A stretch of DNA of 64,000 nt from Phytoseiulus persimilis (Eukaryota > Arthropoda > Arachnida > Mesostigmata > Phytoseiidae). The stretch lies in assembly GCA_037576195.1 (NCBI GenBank), contig CM075103.1, forward strand, positions 28,046,723 through 28,110,722, in the 5' to 3' direction. A program made the translations under genes and the position numbers. The notes under the pieces are model-generated. The model had not been told where the DNA came from and made no database searches. It worked only from the letters and a program-made list of their open reading frames with translations. Below, piece by piece: positions 45,336 through 57,089 of the stretch; the stretch's first letter is position 1; each line of letters begins with the position of its first letter.

Positions 45336-46618
45336 CACAATGACCAAGTAGGAGGGAAATAGGCGAATTGTGTAGGATGCTGTCTGGGGAGCCCGCCTCG
45401 CGGCGCTGCCGAAGAGAGCTTGTTGGAAAAACAAGATTGGGATAGAACTAGGCAGAGCGTTGAATCTGAAATGACGACATGAAATGTACTGCAGGTGTCT
45501 TTTCCTTCTCTTTCCTGACGCTGACGGAGCTGACGCTTATGTTCTCAAATTATCGTTGGACAGCTCACATCGGGGGCAACTGGCGAGATGAAGTGACCCT
45601 GGGGGATGCTTATTGGAGCGGGTGGATAATAGAATTCAGATTTGAATGGTCATCCCTCATGTGGTGGGGTTGGAGTGAAGTATGCCGAGAGCCAAACTCT
45701 CCGCATGTCTCTGCTTGACTTGGAGAGAGTGTCTTTCGGCGGAGACCCATCGGAGTGGATAGTTCGCTGGAACAACGGGGTGGTCAACGTTGGTCGGGAA
45801 TTCGCTAGATTCCGCCCGATTCGAGCGGAAGCCAACAGCGGCTCAAACGAAAGTAACTTCGGATGAGAGCGAATCTGAAATTCTTTTGTCGTTCCAACGG
45901 TCGTTTATCCTATTCAGACCGGACCAATGGCGAGAGATCGATACACGCCAGTGAAGAGAACGAGGCAGTGACTCAATCTGAAGCGAAGGTCGGAGAAGAA
46001 CCCACGACCTCATCAGATGGAGCGAGGTGCATTGGAAATCCAGAATATCGATTTCTCCGATTCTGGAGTGCGCTTCGGGGGAGCATACGAAGGGCACCGC
46101 CAGGATCCTGTCTCATGATAAGGTTTTGCGCCCCGTAGCTAACAGCGAGAAAACTTTGAGGATCCGCGTGATGCATTCACCATCGAAACAGGCCTGGTTC
46201 TGCTTTCGCTGCAGATTGTTCCCTCGCGATATCAGATATCAAATTTTAGCCTAAAACTGGTTTCCCAAACTGGTGGGAACTCAGTGATAAGCTGCCGGGA
46301 CACAGGAACAGTGTCGCTCACAACCGGGCATTCATGTGGGAGGAATCGGAATTCCGTTCCAAACACGACAACACAATAGGCCGAGCAGAGCAACAATCTG
46401 CAAAACGAAGCGAATGAATGGCAGCGAATTCTCCTGCGAGTCTGGGGGATGACGAAGTTTTTTGCGACGCAAACCCTCCACGAGCATATCGGCACTCGCT
46501 GCGTGAATAACGGCGCATGGAAGGACGGTCTTGAGAATCAACACAGAATCCACCGTCTCGGCCTATACAGTAAGCGATCGACTTTTATCCTTCTAGGAAG
46601 GAGGTCCACCAAGTCTTC
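45336..46618. other. No gene seen
   Basis: Several 70-90 codon frames on both strands overlap; none is convincing. One on the minus strand (46332-46553) has a hydrophobic Leu/Val-rich stretch but no receptor signature. Confidence 0.3.
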
Positions 46619-47716
46619 TCAGAGAGACCTGATCCTTAGTTCTCCCAAGGAGGAGATTTTCCTGAGAACTTTGTGATCGAATTGGAGAACCACGGCTGCG
46701 CAAGTTATCGTTGACCCAAGAAACCTCAGAAGACTCGGAATGCTGTGCGTGAAGACCGAGACTCGCAAGACGTCCCATTCTTCTCGGAATCGCAGAACGG
46801 TAAACTCGATGGAAGGCTCGGGTCCGGTTCGCTTCACTAGCTGGAATTCGGCCTGAAGACTCAGTGACGAGAGAATTGAGCTCCTTCTTGCGACGTCGAA
46901 TAGTTGTACAACAATGCTGGTTGAATTGAGGAAGAGCCAAAACGGTGCTACGGCAAATGGGTCGTTCTGTACCAATTTGGCGACGGTGTAGATGACCGCT
47001 ACGAAAAACTCGACGTAGAACAGTGCGATCATCTTGGCGAATATGGTATTCGTTCTATGAATTCCGTCTCGTATCGCCCATTTGGCGGCGATCAAGCAGG
47101 ACGGGTTTGTTCCTGAGCGTATCGAATCGAGGATTCTTCGATTACGATGGGTCAAGTTTGCGGTGATATCTGTGTAGATTGTGAACAGGCATACCATAGC
47201 AAACTCAGCATTCATGGTAACGATTTGAGGCACTATGAATTTGAAGTTGTTGTTCCACGCGAAGCTGCGAAGCGTTGAGACCAGGTACGTAACGGAACAG
47301 AGAGCAGGAAAGGCGACTTCAAGAAAACGTCTTCCTTGAAGTCTGAGGAGACTCTCAATTTCATCCCCAGAAGCTGCGACGCCAAGAGCAACATAAGCCC
47401 CCGATATGAGGAAGAGGTAAATGCCGAAATCGCATGTAATCGAAGCCATCGTTAACTCCGCACTGGATTCCATATCCATCAGTAAGTGTGCCAGCGGCGC
47501 GCTCGCGAACAGAATCATCCTGAACGCCAGAAACACTCGGTAGAATCGTCTTGCGCATGGCGTGAAGGGATCCCCCAAGCTCAAGCCCTGCCATAGGCAA
47601 AAGATGCGGAATATGGAGTCGTAGATCGTCCTCTTTTGGTCCGCACTGCTTGATGAATTCACGCGCTCGGTATCAGTGAATTCCACGATTCTCACCGGTC
47701 CCGGTTGGGGACTCAT
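46619..47716 (-). CDS. Gustatory receptor 3 of the cluster
   Basis: 365 residues from ATG, uninterrupted, with a Ser-rich N terminus, seven hydrophobic segments, KWAIRDGIH before TM5, REEWDVLRV before TM7 and CAAVVLQFDH in TM7. Most similar to receptor 2 rather than to its neighbour receptor 4, so these two arose by duplication and are now separated by the TGS1 gene. Presumed 7TM taste receptor. Confidence 0.9.
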   Translation of the reverse strand: MSPQPGPVRIVEFTDTERVNSSSSADQKRTIYDSIFRIFCLWQGLSLGDPFTPCARRFYRVFLAFRMILFASAPLAHLLMDMESSAELTMASITCDFGIYLFLISGAYVALGVAASGDEIESLLRLQGRRFLEVAFPALCSVTYLVSTLRSFAWNNNFKFIVPQIVTMNAEFAMVCLFTIYTDITANLTHRNRRILDSIRSGTNPSCLIAAKWAIRDGIHRTNTIFAKMIALFYVEFFVAVIYTVAKLVQNDPFAVAPFWLFLNSTSIVVQLFDVARRSSILSSLSLQAEFQLVKRTGPEPSIEFTVLRFREEWDVLRVSVFTHSIPSLLRFLGSTITCAAVVLQFDHKVLRKISSLGELRIRSL

Positions 47717-48419
47717 GGAAATTCCCTCTCACGATTGACCCTACCAATTGGTGGTACAAAGCTTCCAGACCTCAAACTGAGTCATCGGCCAGCAAGATCT
47801 GAACTGAATTGGAATCGGTTCAGCTTTCAGCGGAACCATAAGAAAATCAATACCGCAGCGGCGACGAACAGCAACAAATGAGCTCTATTCGACGTCATCC
47901 GGCGCATCACCACGGCAACGCTGATCGCAACCATTCCTCGCAGCTCCTAACCATAACGCTGTTCCACTCACCCGCGCTGAATTGTCCGGGCTCGATCCAT
48001 CCACACTCCTTGGATCCACTCTCAATCTCGCATCTCTTTGATCTCCCTAACTTACGCCCCCGAAGGTCAGTGGCGTCTTGGCAGCGGAGCTGTTCCCGAA
48101 TGCCCAGATTGAAATCGAGCCCCGCACCTCGCCATCAGACTGATCTGTTAGGATCTTCGATTCGGGGCTCGATTTCGCCCGGGATGATTAATCGAGCTCA
48201 CTCAGATTTCAACCTGCCCGTCTGCAGCGTGCAAGAATCATTGACTCAACCACAGAGCGCACCAAGACTTTCCGCTCAATCGTCTTTCCCTTACGGCCTT
48301 CTGTTTCGAAACCTGGAAACTCGGAGAAGCAGCTTTGTATGAGAGAAATCTCTCAATAGTTATTTTTTGACATTTTCCCCGCTCAATAATAACGATTCAT
48401 TGAAACTGAGTGCAACCAC
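47717..48419. other. No gene seen
   Basis: A 154-codon + strand frame (47878-48342) has biased composition and no recognisable feature. Confidence 0.3.
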
Positions 48420-48600
48420 TCAGTTCCGTTTACCTGATCCTCTAACGATGAGTACAGCGAGGTTCCTGACTTCCGCAATCCCAACCTGCAAGACGTCTCT
48501 CTGATAATCCAAAACATCAATGGTACTCATTCTAAGCTCACTCGGCAGGCCGCAACTGAAAGCTTGACTCAAGGGTAGCATTCCCCTCGTTGCCGTTCTA
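48420..48600 (-). pseudogene. Possible gustatory receptor fragment
   Basis: About 40 codons resemble the segment leading into TM7 of the cluster's receptors (RDVLQVG followed by a hydrophobic stretch) and end at a GTAAAC donor. No TM7 exon or upstream receptor sequence was found. It may be a decayed or intron-bearing receptor, or chance. Confidence 0.28.
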
Positions 48601-49860
48601 GAAACAAGCTCACGTGCGGACGGAGAGTCTTTCTTTGGTTTTAATGAATACAGGGTGGTTGGTCCAAGTCGGAGACTTTCAGGTCCGAGCTTGTTTCGGT
48701 CATAGCTCCGCCATTTCTCGAAATTTTTCGTTCCTGAGATTATTTCACGGGAAGATCGGAAGAGGTTTCCAACAGACGGAACAGGGGTTCCCAACAGGGG
48801 CAGCTGCAGACGAAATACATACCCTCGTATTGACATCGCTAGTCTTGGACAAACTCAATTGGGATTCAGGACGGAGCGCTGCTGGTCCCCAAGCCGGTCA
48901 ACTAAAGACCAAAATTCGCTTGCGCGATCGAACCTATCAGTCGTAATGAATTGCGAACAACGTGTTGGAAGAATGATTGTGAAAGGATGTACGAAGCGTG
49001 ATGTTGGGGATAAGCCTTCCTGATTATTGAGGACAAATTGAAAGATTTTTTCTCCAACTGAGTCATTATTCGCTTCTAATCTGGCGCACGCTTCTATGTC
49101 ATGGGTTGTGGTCCCACTTTCCCTCTATATGATTTGATCCTCGATACATAACGAAACACAAAGTCTCGTCGTTCGCCTCGGCGAAGACTTTCTAAGGAGG
49201 TTCCGATTCCGTTTTTGTCTCTGAGCTCCGGGTGATTTTCCAGCCCCAACGGCAAGAACTTTGAAAACGACATAGTGGACGATAGAGGTGGGTATCAGGT
49301 CCGTAGGTAGGCCTCTCCATGGCTGCGAGTTCAAACCCTCATTATTAGTCTGCTATGCGCCTTCTCACTGTTTCTTCTTTTGATCATAACTAGAGCGTGG
49401 AAAATTGCCTGAACTTCCAGGCGCTAACCATAACTCTGTGAAAATGTTTCCGACGGCAGGGAGGGACAAACTTAGGTGAGCTTCGAAGCATTCTCTCGGT
49501 GGCAAACGAAAGTAACTATCTCAAGTTTCGGGAAGAATCGCAATGAATGATGGAGTTATGGCCAGAACAAACCTGGACTCGGAAATTCCCGATCTGATCT
49601 TGCCACGTAGAAGATCTCTGATCCGGAATGCGCGCTCGACTCTGCTCACTAGCTCAGATTTATGTGATGTTGGATGAGAGATGAGATCACCTGGATTCGG
49701 AGAAAGACTCCGGGAGGCCTCGAGTTCAAACTTTTGCAGGCATTTGTGCTGAAGCTCGCTCACGTGAAGTCCAGTCCAGGAAGCAAAAGATCTCTGAAAT
49801 TTCATCCGGACGCAATCAACGAGGAATATGAACAGAATATTCCTTCCAGATGCGAAGCCT
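48601..49860. other. No gene seen
   Basis: Only short overlapping frames. Confidence 0.35.
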
Positions 49861-50979
49861 TTATATCGGGGGACCGACGATTCTAGCAAGATTCGTGATG
49901 GATCCCATGACTTTGTAATCGAATTGCAGCACAGCAGCAACGCAGGTGACCAGGGTCGACAGAAGCTTGAGAAAATTTTTCAAACTGTGGGCAAAACAAC
50001 CGATGCGCAGGGTGTCCCACTCTTCGCGGAACTTCAGCACTTGGAGCAGTCCAGCCCGAAAGCATTTGCAAGAATTCCCATGAGGAGAATTCTCTAGTAA
50101 ACGATCCTCAGTTTGGACCCCGTTTGATTCCAGCATAGAGCACCTGATGGCCAAATGGGAGAAGGTAATGAAGTATGTCACTGTGTGGCTGGTGAGAAGT
50201 AGCGAATCCGTCACACTGATATCATGACCTATGAGTCGTGCGAACATGAATATGAGAGCTAGAAATGTTTGTGAATAATATGCGAACACGGTTGAACTGA
50301 AACACTCATTAGCTTCACGAACGTACTCCCTGAGTTCCCATTTCATTTCTACGAGCTCTTCGAGACTTGCTTCGCTATTTCGAGAAGAATCCGCCAAATT
50401 CCGGCTGTGCTCTACGGCGTTCTCCACAATGTCGAGATAGACCACCACGAAAGCCGTCATGGCCATTTCCATGAACAGACCGAAAGAATGACTAAAGAAA
50501 AGCATCATACAAGAGGAGGAGAGCATCAGACGCAACGTCAGACTGAAATACGGGATCGCACACATCATCGGGAAGATGACGGTCCTGACGCCTCGTCCCC
50601 CCATCCGGAGCAACGGCAAGATGCGACTCTCATTCCGACGAAAGTTAATGATTAGGTGGAAAGCCGACACACCATACGTGATCGCTCCCAACGAGCTGGT
50701 GATTTCTGCTAAGCTTATTCGTTGCTCGGGAGAAAATAGCATTTGCCGAACATATACTGGAAGTGCGACGGGCGCCGATGCAAATACGAGGAACCACATG
50801 GAGGTCACCGTTAAAGAAAGCCACGGCGATTTGGACCCGGCGTGCAAGCCGTGGCAGGCACAAAGAGCGCGGAATATCAAATCGCAATATATTTTCGAGT
50901 GAGCACGTCTATCGAAACCATAGGCAGAAGCAAGTATAACTGGCTGCTTCGGTCTCATTCCGTCCCTTAAAGTCTGCAT
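49861..50979 (-). CDS. Gustatory receptor 4 of the cluster
   Basis: The frame is open from ATG 51138 (425 residues), but the first 53 residues look unlike the other receptors. Starting at ATG 50979 (372 residues) or 50958 (365) fits the family length, and 50979 is used here. Seven hydrophobic segments are present; KWELREYVREANECF precedes TM5, REEWDTLRIG precedes TM7, and TM7 reads CVAAVLQFDY. Most diverged N-terminal half of the five, with IYCDLIFRALC in place of IYDSIFR. Presumed 7TM chemoreceptor; ligand unknown. Confidence 0.9.
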   Translation of the reverse strand: MQTLRDGMRPKQPVILASAYGFDRRAHSKIYCDLIFRALCACHGLHAGSKSPWLSLTVTSMWFLVFASAPVALPVYVRQMLFSPEQRISLAEITSSLGAITYGVSAFHLIINFRRNESRILPLLRMGGRGVRTVIFPMMCAIPYFSLTLRLMLSSSCMMLFFSHSFGLFMEMAMTAFVVVYLDIVENAVEHSRNLADSSRNSEASLEELVEMKWELREYVREANECFSSTVFAYYSQTFLALIFMFARLIGHDISVTDSLLLTSHTVTYFITFSHLAIRCSMLESNGVQTEDRLLENSPHGNSCKCFRAGLLQVLKFREEWDTLRIGCFAHSLKNFLKLLSTLVTCVAAVLQFDYKVMGSITNLARIVGPPI

Positions 50980-51138
50980 GACCGAGCTTCGAGAGCGATT
51001 CGACAGAATGTTTGCTAGACGACATCGACAGTAATTCTTCATCGATCCGTACAGTGCTTTCAGGAGCTCCCGACGATGGAGGAACTGGAAGCGATGCATT
51101 ACTGGCCAGGAATGCACGCGGCGAGTTACGTGAAACAT

Positions 51139-52525
51139 TGTGATCGCGATCGGCGCTCAAGCCATGTACAAACGTTGTAAACTGAGTTCCCTCACACTCT
51201 GTTATATCGACCGAGTAAGCAAGCTGATTCCATGGATTTTAGCTGACGTGTCGTGACTCCGTGAATGAGTAGATATCCGAGCGTCCCTTCTTTATCTGCA
51301 GAGCTCGAGAAGCTTCTCAGTGCCTTCCGGCCTAAGGGTCCAGGACCCTTCCGTGTAAGATGTCATCAGATGAAGTGAGGCTCGGCGGAGGTTCATCATC
51401 GCTATCAACGACTTGGGAACAGCACTGAGCTTCATTGAAACCATCTGAAATTGGATGTATAGCATCACCGAGGTTCGAATAAAAAAGTGCCCACTACGCA
51501 GCCTCCCTCTCGTGAATGGCGGAGCACAGCTAACTTGGGGACGTTTTCAGACTGGAAAAAAAGTTCGATCAGTTCTCCCGTGAGAACAAGGTGCGTCAGG
51601 CCGCAGAGGAGGAGAGGGGGAGGCAACTCAGGTTGGATTTCGACAGCCCATGTTCATTTGAGCGACAAACTCTTCGGAATTCTGCTACGTACTCTGGAGT
51701 GGATGCAATAATCGGTTAAAGAGTCAACCGCGTACAGGTGAGCGAACAGACAACAGGCCGAAAGATTGAGAGGAGAAGCTGCTGTATTTCATGTGTCCAT
51801 TCGCCTCTGAACATCACATCCCAAGATCTCAAGTAGTGTGAGGTTCCATGAGGAAATCCTGAAACCATGTGAACTATCTTGTGTTCGAGGAACACGTTCT
51901 GGATCTTCATTCGCATTATTCATTCAAATCTGCGCCTCTTCGAGAAGCGATCACTCTCCGGGCAACGTTGTAACAAGTTGCTCCAATGAAAACACAAATG
52001 AAGCATCGCTGCGCATCGTAGCAGCTCTGACAGAGCCGGTGAGTTATGGAGAGAATTGAGGAACGTTATTGTAAGTCTTTATCCCAGTTGGACGTGTTAA
52101 GGCGCGGTTCTTGAGAACTTCATGATTCAGTGACGAGGGGTTTTAACTGCTTCTGCGTCGTCCTACCAAAATCAAATCCAAGGTCTCATCTCCAGTGGTA
52201 TTGCTAGGGTGGCAGCGCATGCCTCAAACCTGAACAAAAGCAGCAGATTTGCAGGGGTAGTGAGCGAACTCATGAGCGCCAGCCTCTTGCCTGCACAGTA
52301 TTTCGGGCCATCCCCGAAAACCGAGAAGGCTCCGAGTTCACCTCTTGCGCGAGCTCGCTCTTCATGAATCGTTCTGTTGTGAATATCATGCGCTCAGGGA
52401 AGTATCCTGGAGAGTGCATCATCTCAACTGGCAAAAGCTCAACTTTCATGACTTTTTGAGTCACTGTATCTGCCGTACAAATGCGATCGATCTGATTGAT
52501 GAATGGGAGAAACCTAGAGACCGCA
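51139..52525. other. No gene seen
   Basis: Short frames only. Confidence 0.35.
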
Positions 52526-52672
52526 ACCCTCGAGATATTTCAGTTCCTGCACATCGTCATTGCGCACCTCTTCGCGGTCTCCGTAGAGCGATCTTACTCC
52601 GTGAAACGCCTCCTGCTGGGCATCTGGGAAGAATGCCATGTGAAATACAATATTAGCAATACTGGAACATAG
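52526..52672 (+). mobile_element. hAT transposase C-terminal remnant
   Basis: About 48 codons read hydrophobic-x-SVERSYSVKRLL, the conserved core of the hAT dimerisation domain (normally ...SVERSFS-x-x-K). No other transposase part or terminal repeats are recognisable nearby. Confidence 0.45.
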
Positions 52673-52984
52673 GAGTGGAGGATGGAGCCCTGCGACCGTA
52701 AACAGAAATGCCTGTGAAATAAGGAGCTCGTCCGTGAGGTTTGAATCTCCTGTTTGCGACAGGAGTTAGGGTCCATTATGTCTGTGGTTCCGGTGGCCAA
52801 GGCTTCGTCGAGTTCCGCTATATATGTTCAAAAGACTGATTTGGTCTGAACTCCAAACTTTCGCGGTAGACGTTTGGCCACGACATTGAACCATGATCAT
52901 ATGTTCCTTTTTTTACGGAGGTGGAAGGGTATCTCATCGCACTTCGCATCGACTTCCCCTGATCGTGAGGGCGCCTCAAAGATC

Positions 52985-54580
52985 TCAGAGAGCTCTGAGC
53001 GCTGAATGATCCGCTTTCAGTCCATGTTTCGCATAGATACTTGGCTTTGTGAAGAGCGTAGGGAGGCAGCAGGACACTCGCCGCACTAATTGCGAACATG
53101 ACGCTAGTGTGTGCCTTCGAGTGATCGATTACCTCATCCGCCGTTGTCAATCATGAGGTTGTGATCCCAAACTGGCTCGTTCGTGGTGAACTCGATGCCA
53201 CGTTTGAGAAAGATGTCGAATTGCTTTATGAGAGCCCATTTTGTTACCTCAACAACAGTGGTAGTGAGAGCTGGAGTGAAACCTCCGTGCCGAAGACTCG
53301 TCCACACAGCTTGGCGGCCATACCTTGGAATTCGTTGAGTCCTCGAGTGTCGAGAATCAAGAGTATGCAATACAGATGATGGTGATGAGGCTCGTCAACG
53401 AGCCCTCTGTCTCCCCGAGATCGGTAAACTCCTACAGACTTCACGAGCATTAGAAGAGGAAAGAACGAGCCACACTCTCGGCGCCCCTCAAGACGCGAAC
53501 CTTGTCAGTAGAGGATTACCCTCTTCATTGGCCGACCGCGCTGTCGACTCGCAGAAAAGAATCTTCGTGACCTTGGCAATCATTGGCTTGAAAGTATCCG
53601 GATTCCATAAAATAATCGTTCGTGTCAACGTCTGAGACTCGGAGTTCTTCGAGTGCTCCCACGACGCTGATGACTCGCACCCTGAGCCTTTTTTGGGAGA
53701 CGGAAGGAACGAACTCAGGTCAAAACATGCCTCGCTTGATGAATCTGCATGGAAAATGGAGTTTTGAATGATATCGTGAGGGTCTATCTTGAGCTGCAGG
53801 GCGACCTCGTGGAAGTTTCGGTCTCCGGTTGACTGATGGATCTGATGGACTGATGGTTTGACCATCAAGAGGCACATGAGAAATGTGTCCTCGTGGAGGA
53901 TTCTGGAAAGTGCGCGGCGGAAAGAAAGGGAAACACTAGAGGAGGATCCACGATGACAATTTGTTCAGGGTGTTCTTCACTCGGAACAATTTGGATTCCA
54001 TCCATGTATTTAAATAGAATATCAAGAATGGGCAAACAGTCTTCCACAGGGTGAAGATATATGAGTAGCAGCGGCGTTACTCTTCTGAATCTCGACTGAG
54101 AACCATAGGAGCGGAGAATCCCTTTCTCTTCCATCAACGGACACCGGTTCGATTCTTTTCCCCAGGTCACGAGGAAATGCTCAAGTGGACTGAGCCTTGA
54201 CGCTCAGTGTTTAGATGGCAACCGTTTCTCCAGCTCTCTGTTCAGGGCAGCTGAGTTAAGGTTCTCAGCCGAAGTTACATTGAGGACTAGAGAGGCCCCA
54301 GCAGTTGGCATTGGAAGGGAGGTCTACATTCTGCTATTGAGTTCTGTAGTGTATCGTGGACATGGAGTTGAGATGACCCTTACATTGCACCGTTCCTGTG
54401 GGATAATTGCGCTCACAAACTCTGTGAAATATTCCATCTCTTCGCGATAGTTTGAGAATGAACTACGGCTTGAAATCCAGAGTATGGTGGAGGATGTGTT
54501 TGCTCTGACTCTCCACGAGCGGCATGGGTTCTCAGTAGGGTTTGCGAAAGCCCGCATTTCCAGGATCTCAAGCACGCGGG
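52985..54580 (-). other. Unidentified spliced gene (several exon-like blocks)
   Basis: Minus-strand blocks with protein-like composition: about 54340-54540, 53960-54160, 53490-53920 (preceded by an acceptor CACTTTCCAG), 53255-53400 (ending at GTAACA) and 52985-53050 (preceded by TCTTCACAAAG and ending in TGA). Exon limits and phases could not all be reconciled. Content includes Leu-rich helices and a Ser-rich linker; no domain is recognised. It may be one gene or two. Confidence 0.35.
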
Positions 54581-54594
54581 CGCCCGCATCTACT

Positions 54595-54675
54595 GCGTTA
54601 GGCCCGCGGGCTGAAACCCGCGGCCTTCAACCGCAAAAGTCCGAGTATCAACTACCAGCCGGCCGCGCCTAACGC
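54595..54675. repeat. GC-rich foldback
   Basis: Outer arms GCGTTAGGC (54595-54603) and GCCTAACGC (54667-54675) enclose an inner hairpin GGCCCGCGGG/CCCGCGGCC (54601-54610 and 54617-54625). Could form a cruciform or RNA hairpin, or be a small foldback transposon remnant. Confidence 0.5.
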
Positions 54676-55352
54676 GGTTGGGCTGCGGTCCCTGGCATCG
54701 GGCACTTCTCTCTCTCTTCATTGGGTCAGCATCAGTTCCATCTCAAAAACCTCAAAAATACTACCATCTTAAAAGTGAGCAAGTGAGAATCCATCCGGGA
54801 CTGAACAGCTCGCTACAAGATTGGGTCAAGAATGTGCATGGCCCCCTTCCAGCTCAGTGCGACGCGCTACAGAAGACCTGGACTGACATGGGGTGAGCCC
54901 TTCGTCGGATCAGACACGCCTTCTACAGAGCAAGCTGCTCTCGAAGCTTTCGAACAAATTGTGGTCCAGAAAAAAAAAAACGTATTTTTGACAGCCCTCA
55001 GACAAGAACAGAGAGATAGAACATCGGTTCGAATTCGAGCGAGTTGAAGCGTACGGAAGTCCAGAGAAAACCCTCATGTTTACCTCAAAAAACTTTGCTC
55101 CTTCGAACCGTAGGGGATTTTGCGGGAGAACTGCATGTGTCCCGATGAAACCCGAGCCCAGGCCTTCACCGAGAAATCGATTCGTTCCGAATCCATTTTT
55201 TACAAGAGTGAATGTTTACTTGTTAGTACTCTGCAACAGGCAACGATACCCTCTCTGAGCTCCGATCGTACACGGAGATGTCATCACCGGATGCAACAGA
55301 TGCTGGTGTCCACAGCCAGACTTCACTACGTGAGCAAGGAGAACCTCACTTC
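54676..55352. other. No gene seen
   Basis: Short + strand frames only; probable 3' flank of receptor 5. Confidence 0.35.
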
Positions 55353-56408
55353 CTATTTATTTGGGACTGTGCCGGCCAGAATCCCCAAGGCTCGGACGAC
55401 TTTGTGATCGAATTGCATTACGACCCCTACGCAGGTTATCAAAGTTGATATGAACTTCAAGAAGTTCTGCTTGCTGAATACGAAACAGGCAACATGGAGA
55501 GAGTCAAACTCCAGGCGGAAGTGCAGAATTCTGACATAGCTGCAGAGAAGGTCATCATGCTCCCACAGCCCACTACTTTTTCCACAAAAATTCATCAAAA
55601 GGTTCTCCGTCCGTAAGCATTGCGAGATAACTCCCGAAGCTTTCCATGCAGCTACCACAAGTGGAAAATTGTTACAGGCTAATACACCGAGAAAGAGGCG
55701 CTCATCCACTATCTTGTCCACGGCGTCGCCGAACACTGAACTGAGGAAGAATACGGCGCTGATGAAAAGCTGCGCGTGATGCATCGATAGTGGAGCAGCG
55801 AACAACGAGTTGACTGTTTTGATATCGTCTCGGATCTTCCATTTCGCGGTGGCTATCTGATTCTGGTTCATCTCCATGCCCTTCATGAGCCCGTGCAAAT
55901 CCTGGAGTCGAGTGAGCAAGTTGTTGACTATATCGAAGTACACCATGAAGAGCGTCATCATCGAGACATCACAGAGAATGAAACTTGCATAGCTTAATTC
56001 CATGGCTGGAGTCGTCGTCGAAGATACAGATTTGGCCAAGTAGGCGACGTGAGGTATGCAACAAATCAGGGGCAAGAGAACATCGGTTGCCCTCCTGTTG
56101 TTACTCTGCAGCAAGCCCTCGATTGATTTGTGCTTCAAAATCAATATGTACATGGTGTTTAGCGTTGACAAAAAGTACGTAGATGCTCCCGCTGCGATCG
56201 TCAGTTCAGAAAGGCTGACCGAGTCCGAGCCCGCTAGTACGATGTAAGAGTACGAAGGAATGGCTAATGACATCACCAGAGCTTCGAAAAACCAGAAGAG
56301 CAGGCCAAAACGCCTCGTTCTAGGAAATCCGCTCCTGATGCCATGGAAGGCACTAGCGAAACGGAAAGTTGAATCACAGAAAGAACTTCGACACGGTGGG
56401 GTTTCCAT
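55353..56408 (-). CDS. Gustatory receptor 5 of the cluster
   Basis: 351 residues from ATG 56408, the first in-frame ATG; the frame is open for a further 52 codons upstream but without ATG. Seven hydrophobic segments; KWKIRDDIKTVNSLF precedes TM5 and the TM7 end reads CVGVVMQFDH. SNNRRATDVLLPLIC after TM2 resembles the RNNRRVIDVVLPVVC of receptor 1, so these two form one subgroup. Presumed taste receptor channel subunit in sensory neurons. Confidence 0.9.
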   Translation of the reverse strand: METPPCRSSFCDSTFRFASAFHGIRSGFPRTRRFGLLFWFFEALVMSLAIPSYSYIVLAGSDSVSLSELTIAAGASTYFLSTLNTMYILILKHKSIEGLLQSNNRRATDVLLPLICCIPHVAYLAKSVSSTTTPAMELSYASFILCDVSMMTLFMVYFDIVNNLLTRLQDLHGLMKGMEMNQNQIATAKWKIRDDIKTVNSLFAAPLSMHHAQLFISAVFFLSSVFGDAVDKIVDERLFLGVLACNNFPLVVAAWKASGVISQCLRTENLLMNFCGKSSGLWEHDDLLCSYVRILHFRLEFDSLHVACFVFSKQNFLKFISTLITCVGVVMQFDHKVVRALGILAGTVPNK

Positions 56409-57089
56409 CAACACGAATTCGAGCGGAACTTCAGTCTCTGTACCCTGATGCAGGCTACACGCAGTTCTGATGGCCGGAGTTAGCAACGTTGATCCATTGC
56501 CCGTTGTGATCTGTGTTAGACAGTCTCCCGTAAATGAGAGAGATAATTGAGAGTTTCCATCCACAGCCGTTCATTCTCCGGTGATCGATGTTCGATTGCA
56601 CCCTTGAGTGTGCTATTTATCGTGATCTACAGGTGACGCCCCCTCGAAGTTCAGCGCCGTGATTCAATCCTCAGAGAAGTAGACCTCCATAATATGGTCG
56701 AATCGATGTTAACAGTGATTCCGAAGCTACACCGCCAGACGAATTTTTTTTACAAACGCTTTTCCTTGAAACCCTCGAAAAGGCTTCAGAGATTGCTGTC
56801 CCCATTCAGTATTCGGAGTTCAAACTACAAGCCTATATGAGCCGTACGCCGTATATGAGTCGTACCTGGAACTGATCTCAGCGCGGAGCCCACGCGCGAG
56901 AGTTGTCCGAATGGGTCTGGGTTCTCGAATTCGTCTGGTTTGGTAAGTGCCAATAGGAGGTGCTGCCTGCAAGCCGAGGAGTTTGTGGCACGCTCTTGTT
57001 CCAGGTTCGAAGTCGTTGGAGGACTCCCGTGCTCGATCTGGAAGATATTGAACGCATTTCCGGTGTATACGTTCTCCGAGATGTGATTC
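56409..57089. other. No gene seen
   Basis: Minus-strand frames of 99-156 codons at 56820-57295 overlap the transposase remnant on the other strand and are judged incidental. Confidence 0.35.

Noticed and set aside
50979-51138. 53-residue N-terminal extension of receptor 4
   Set aside because: Open frame with ATG, but the other four receptors start 25-35 residues before the conserved IF-R motif and this extension is basic and low in hydrophobics. The shorter start is preferred.
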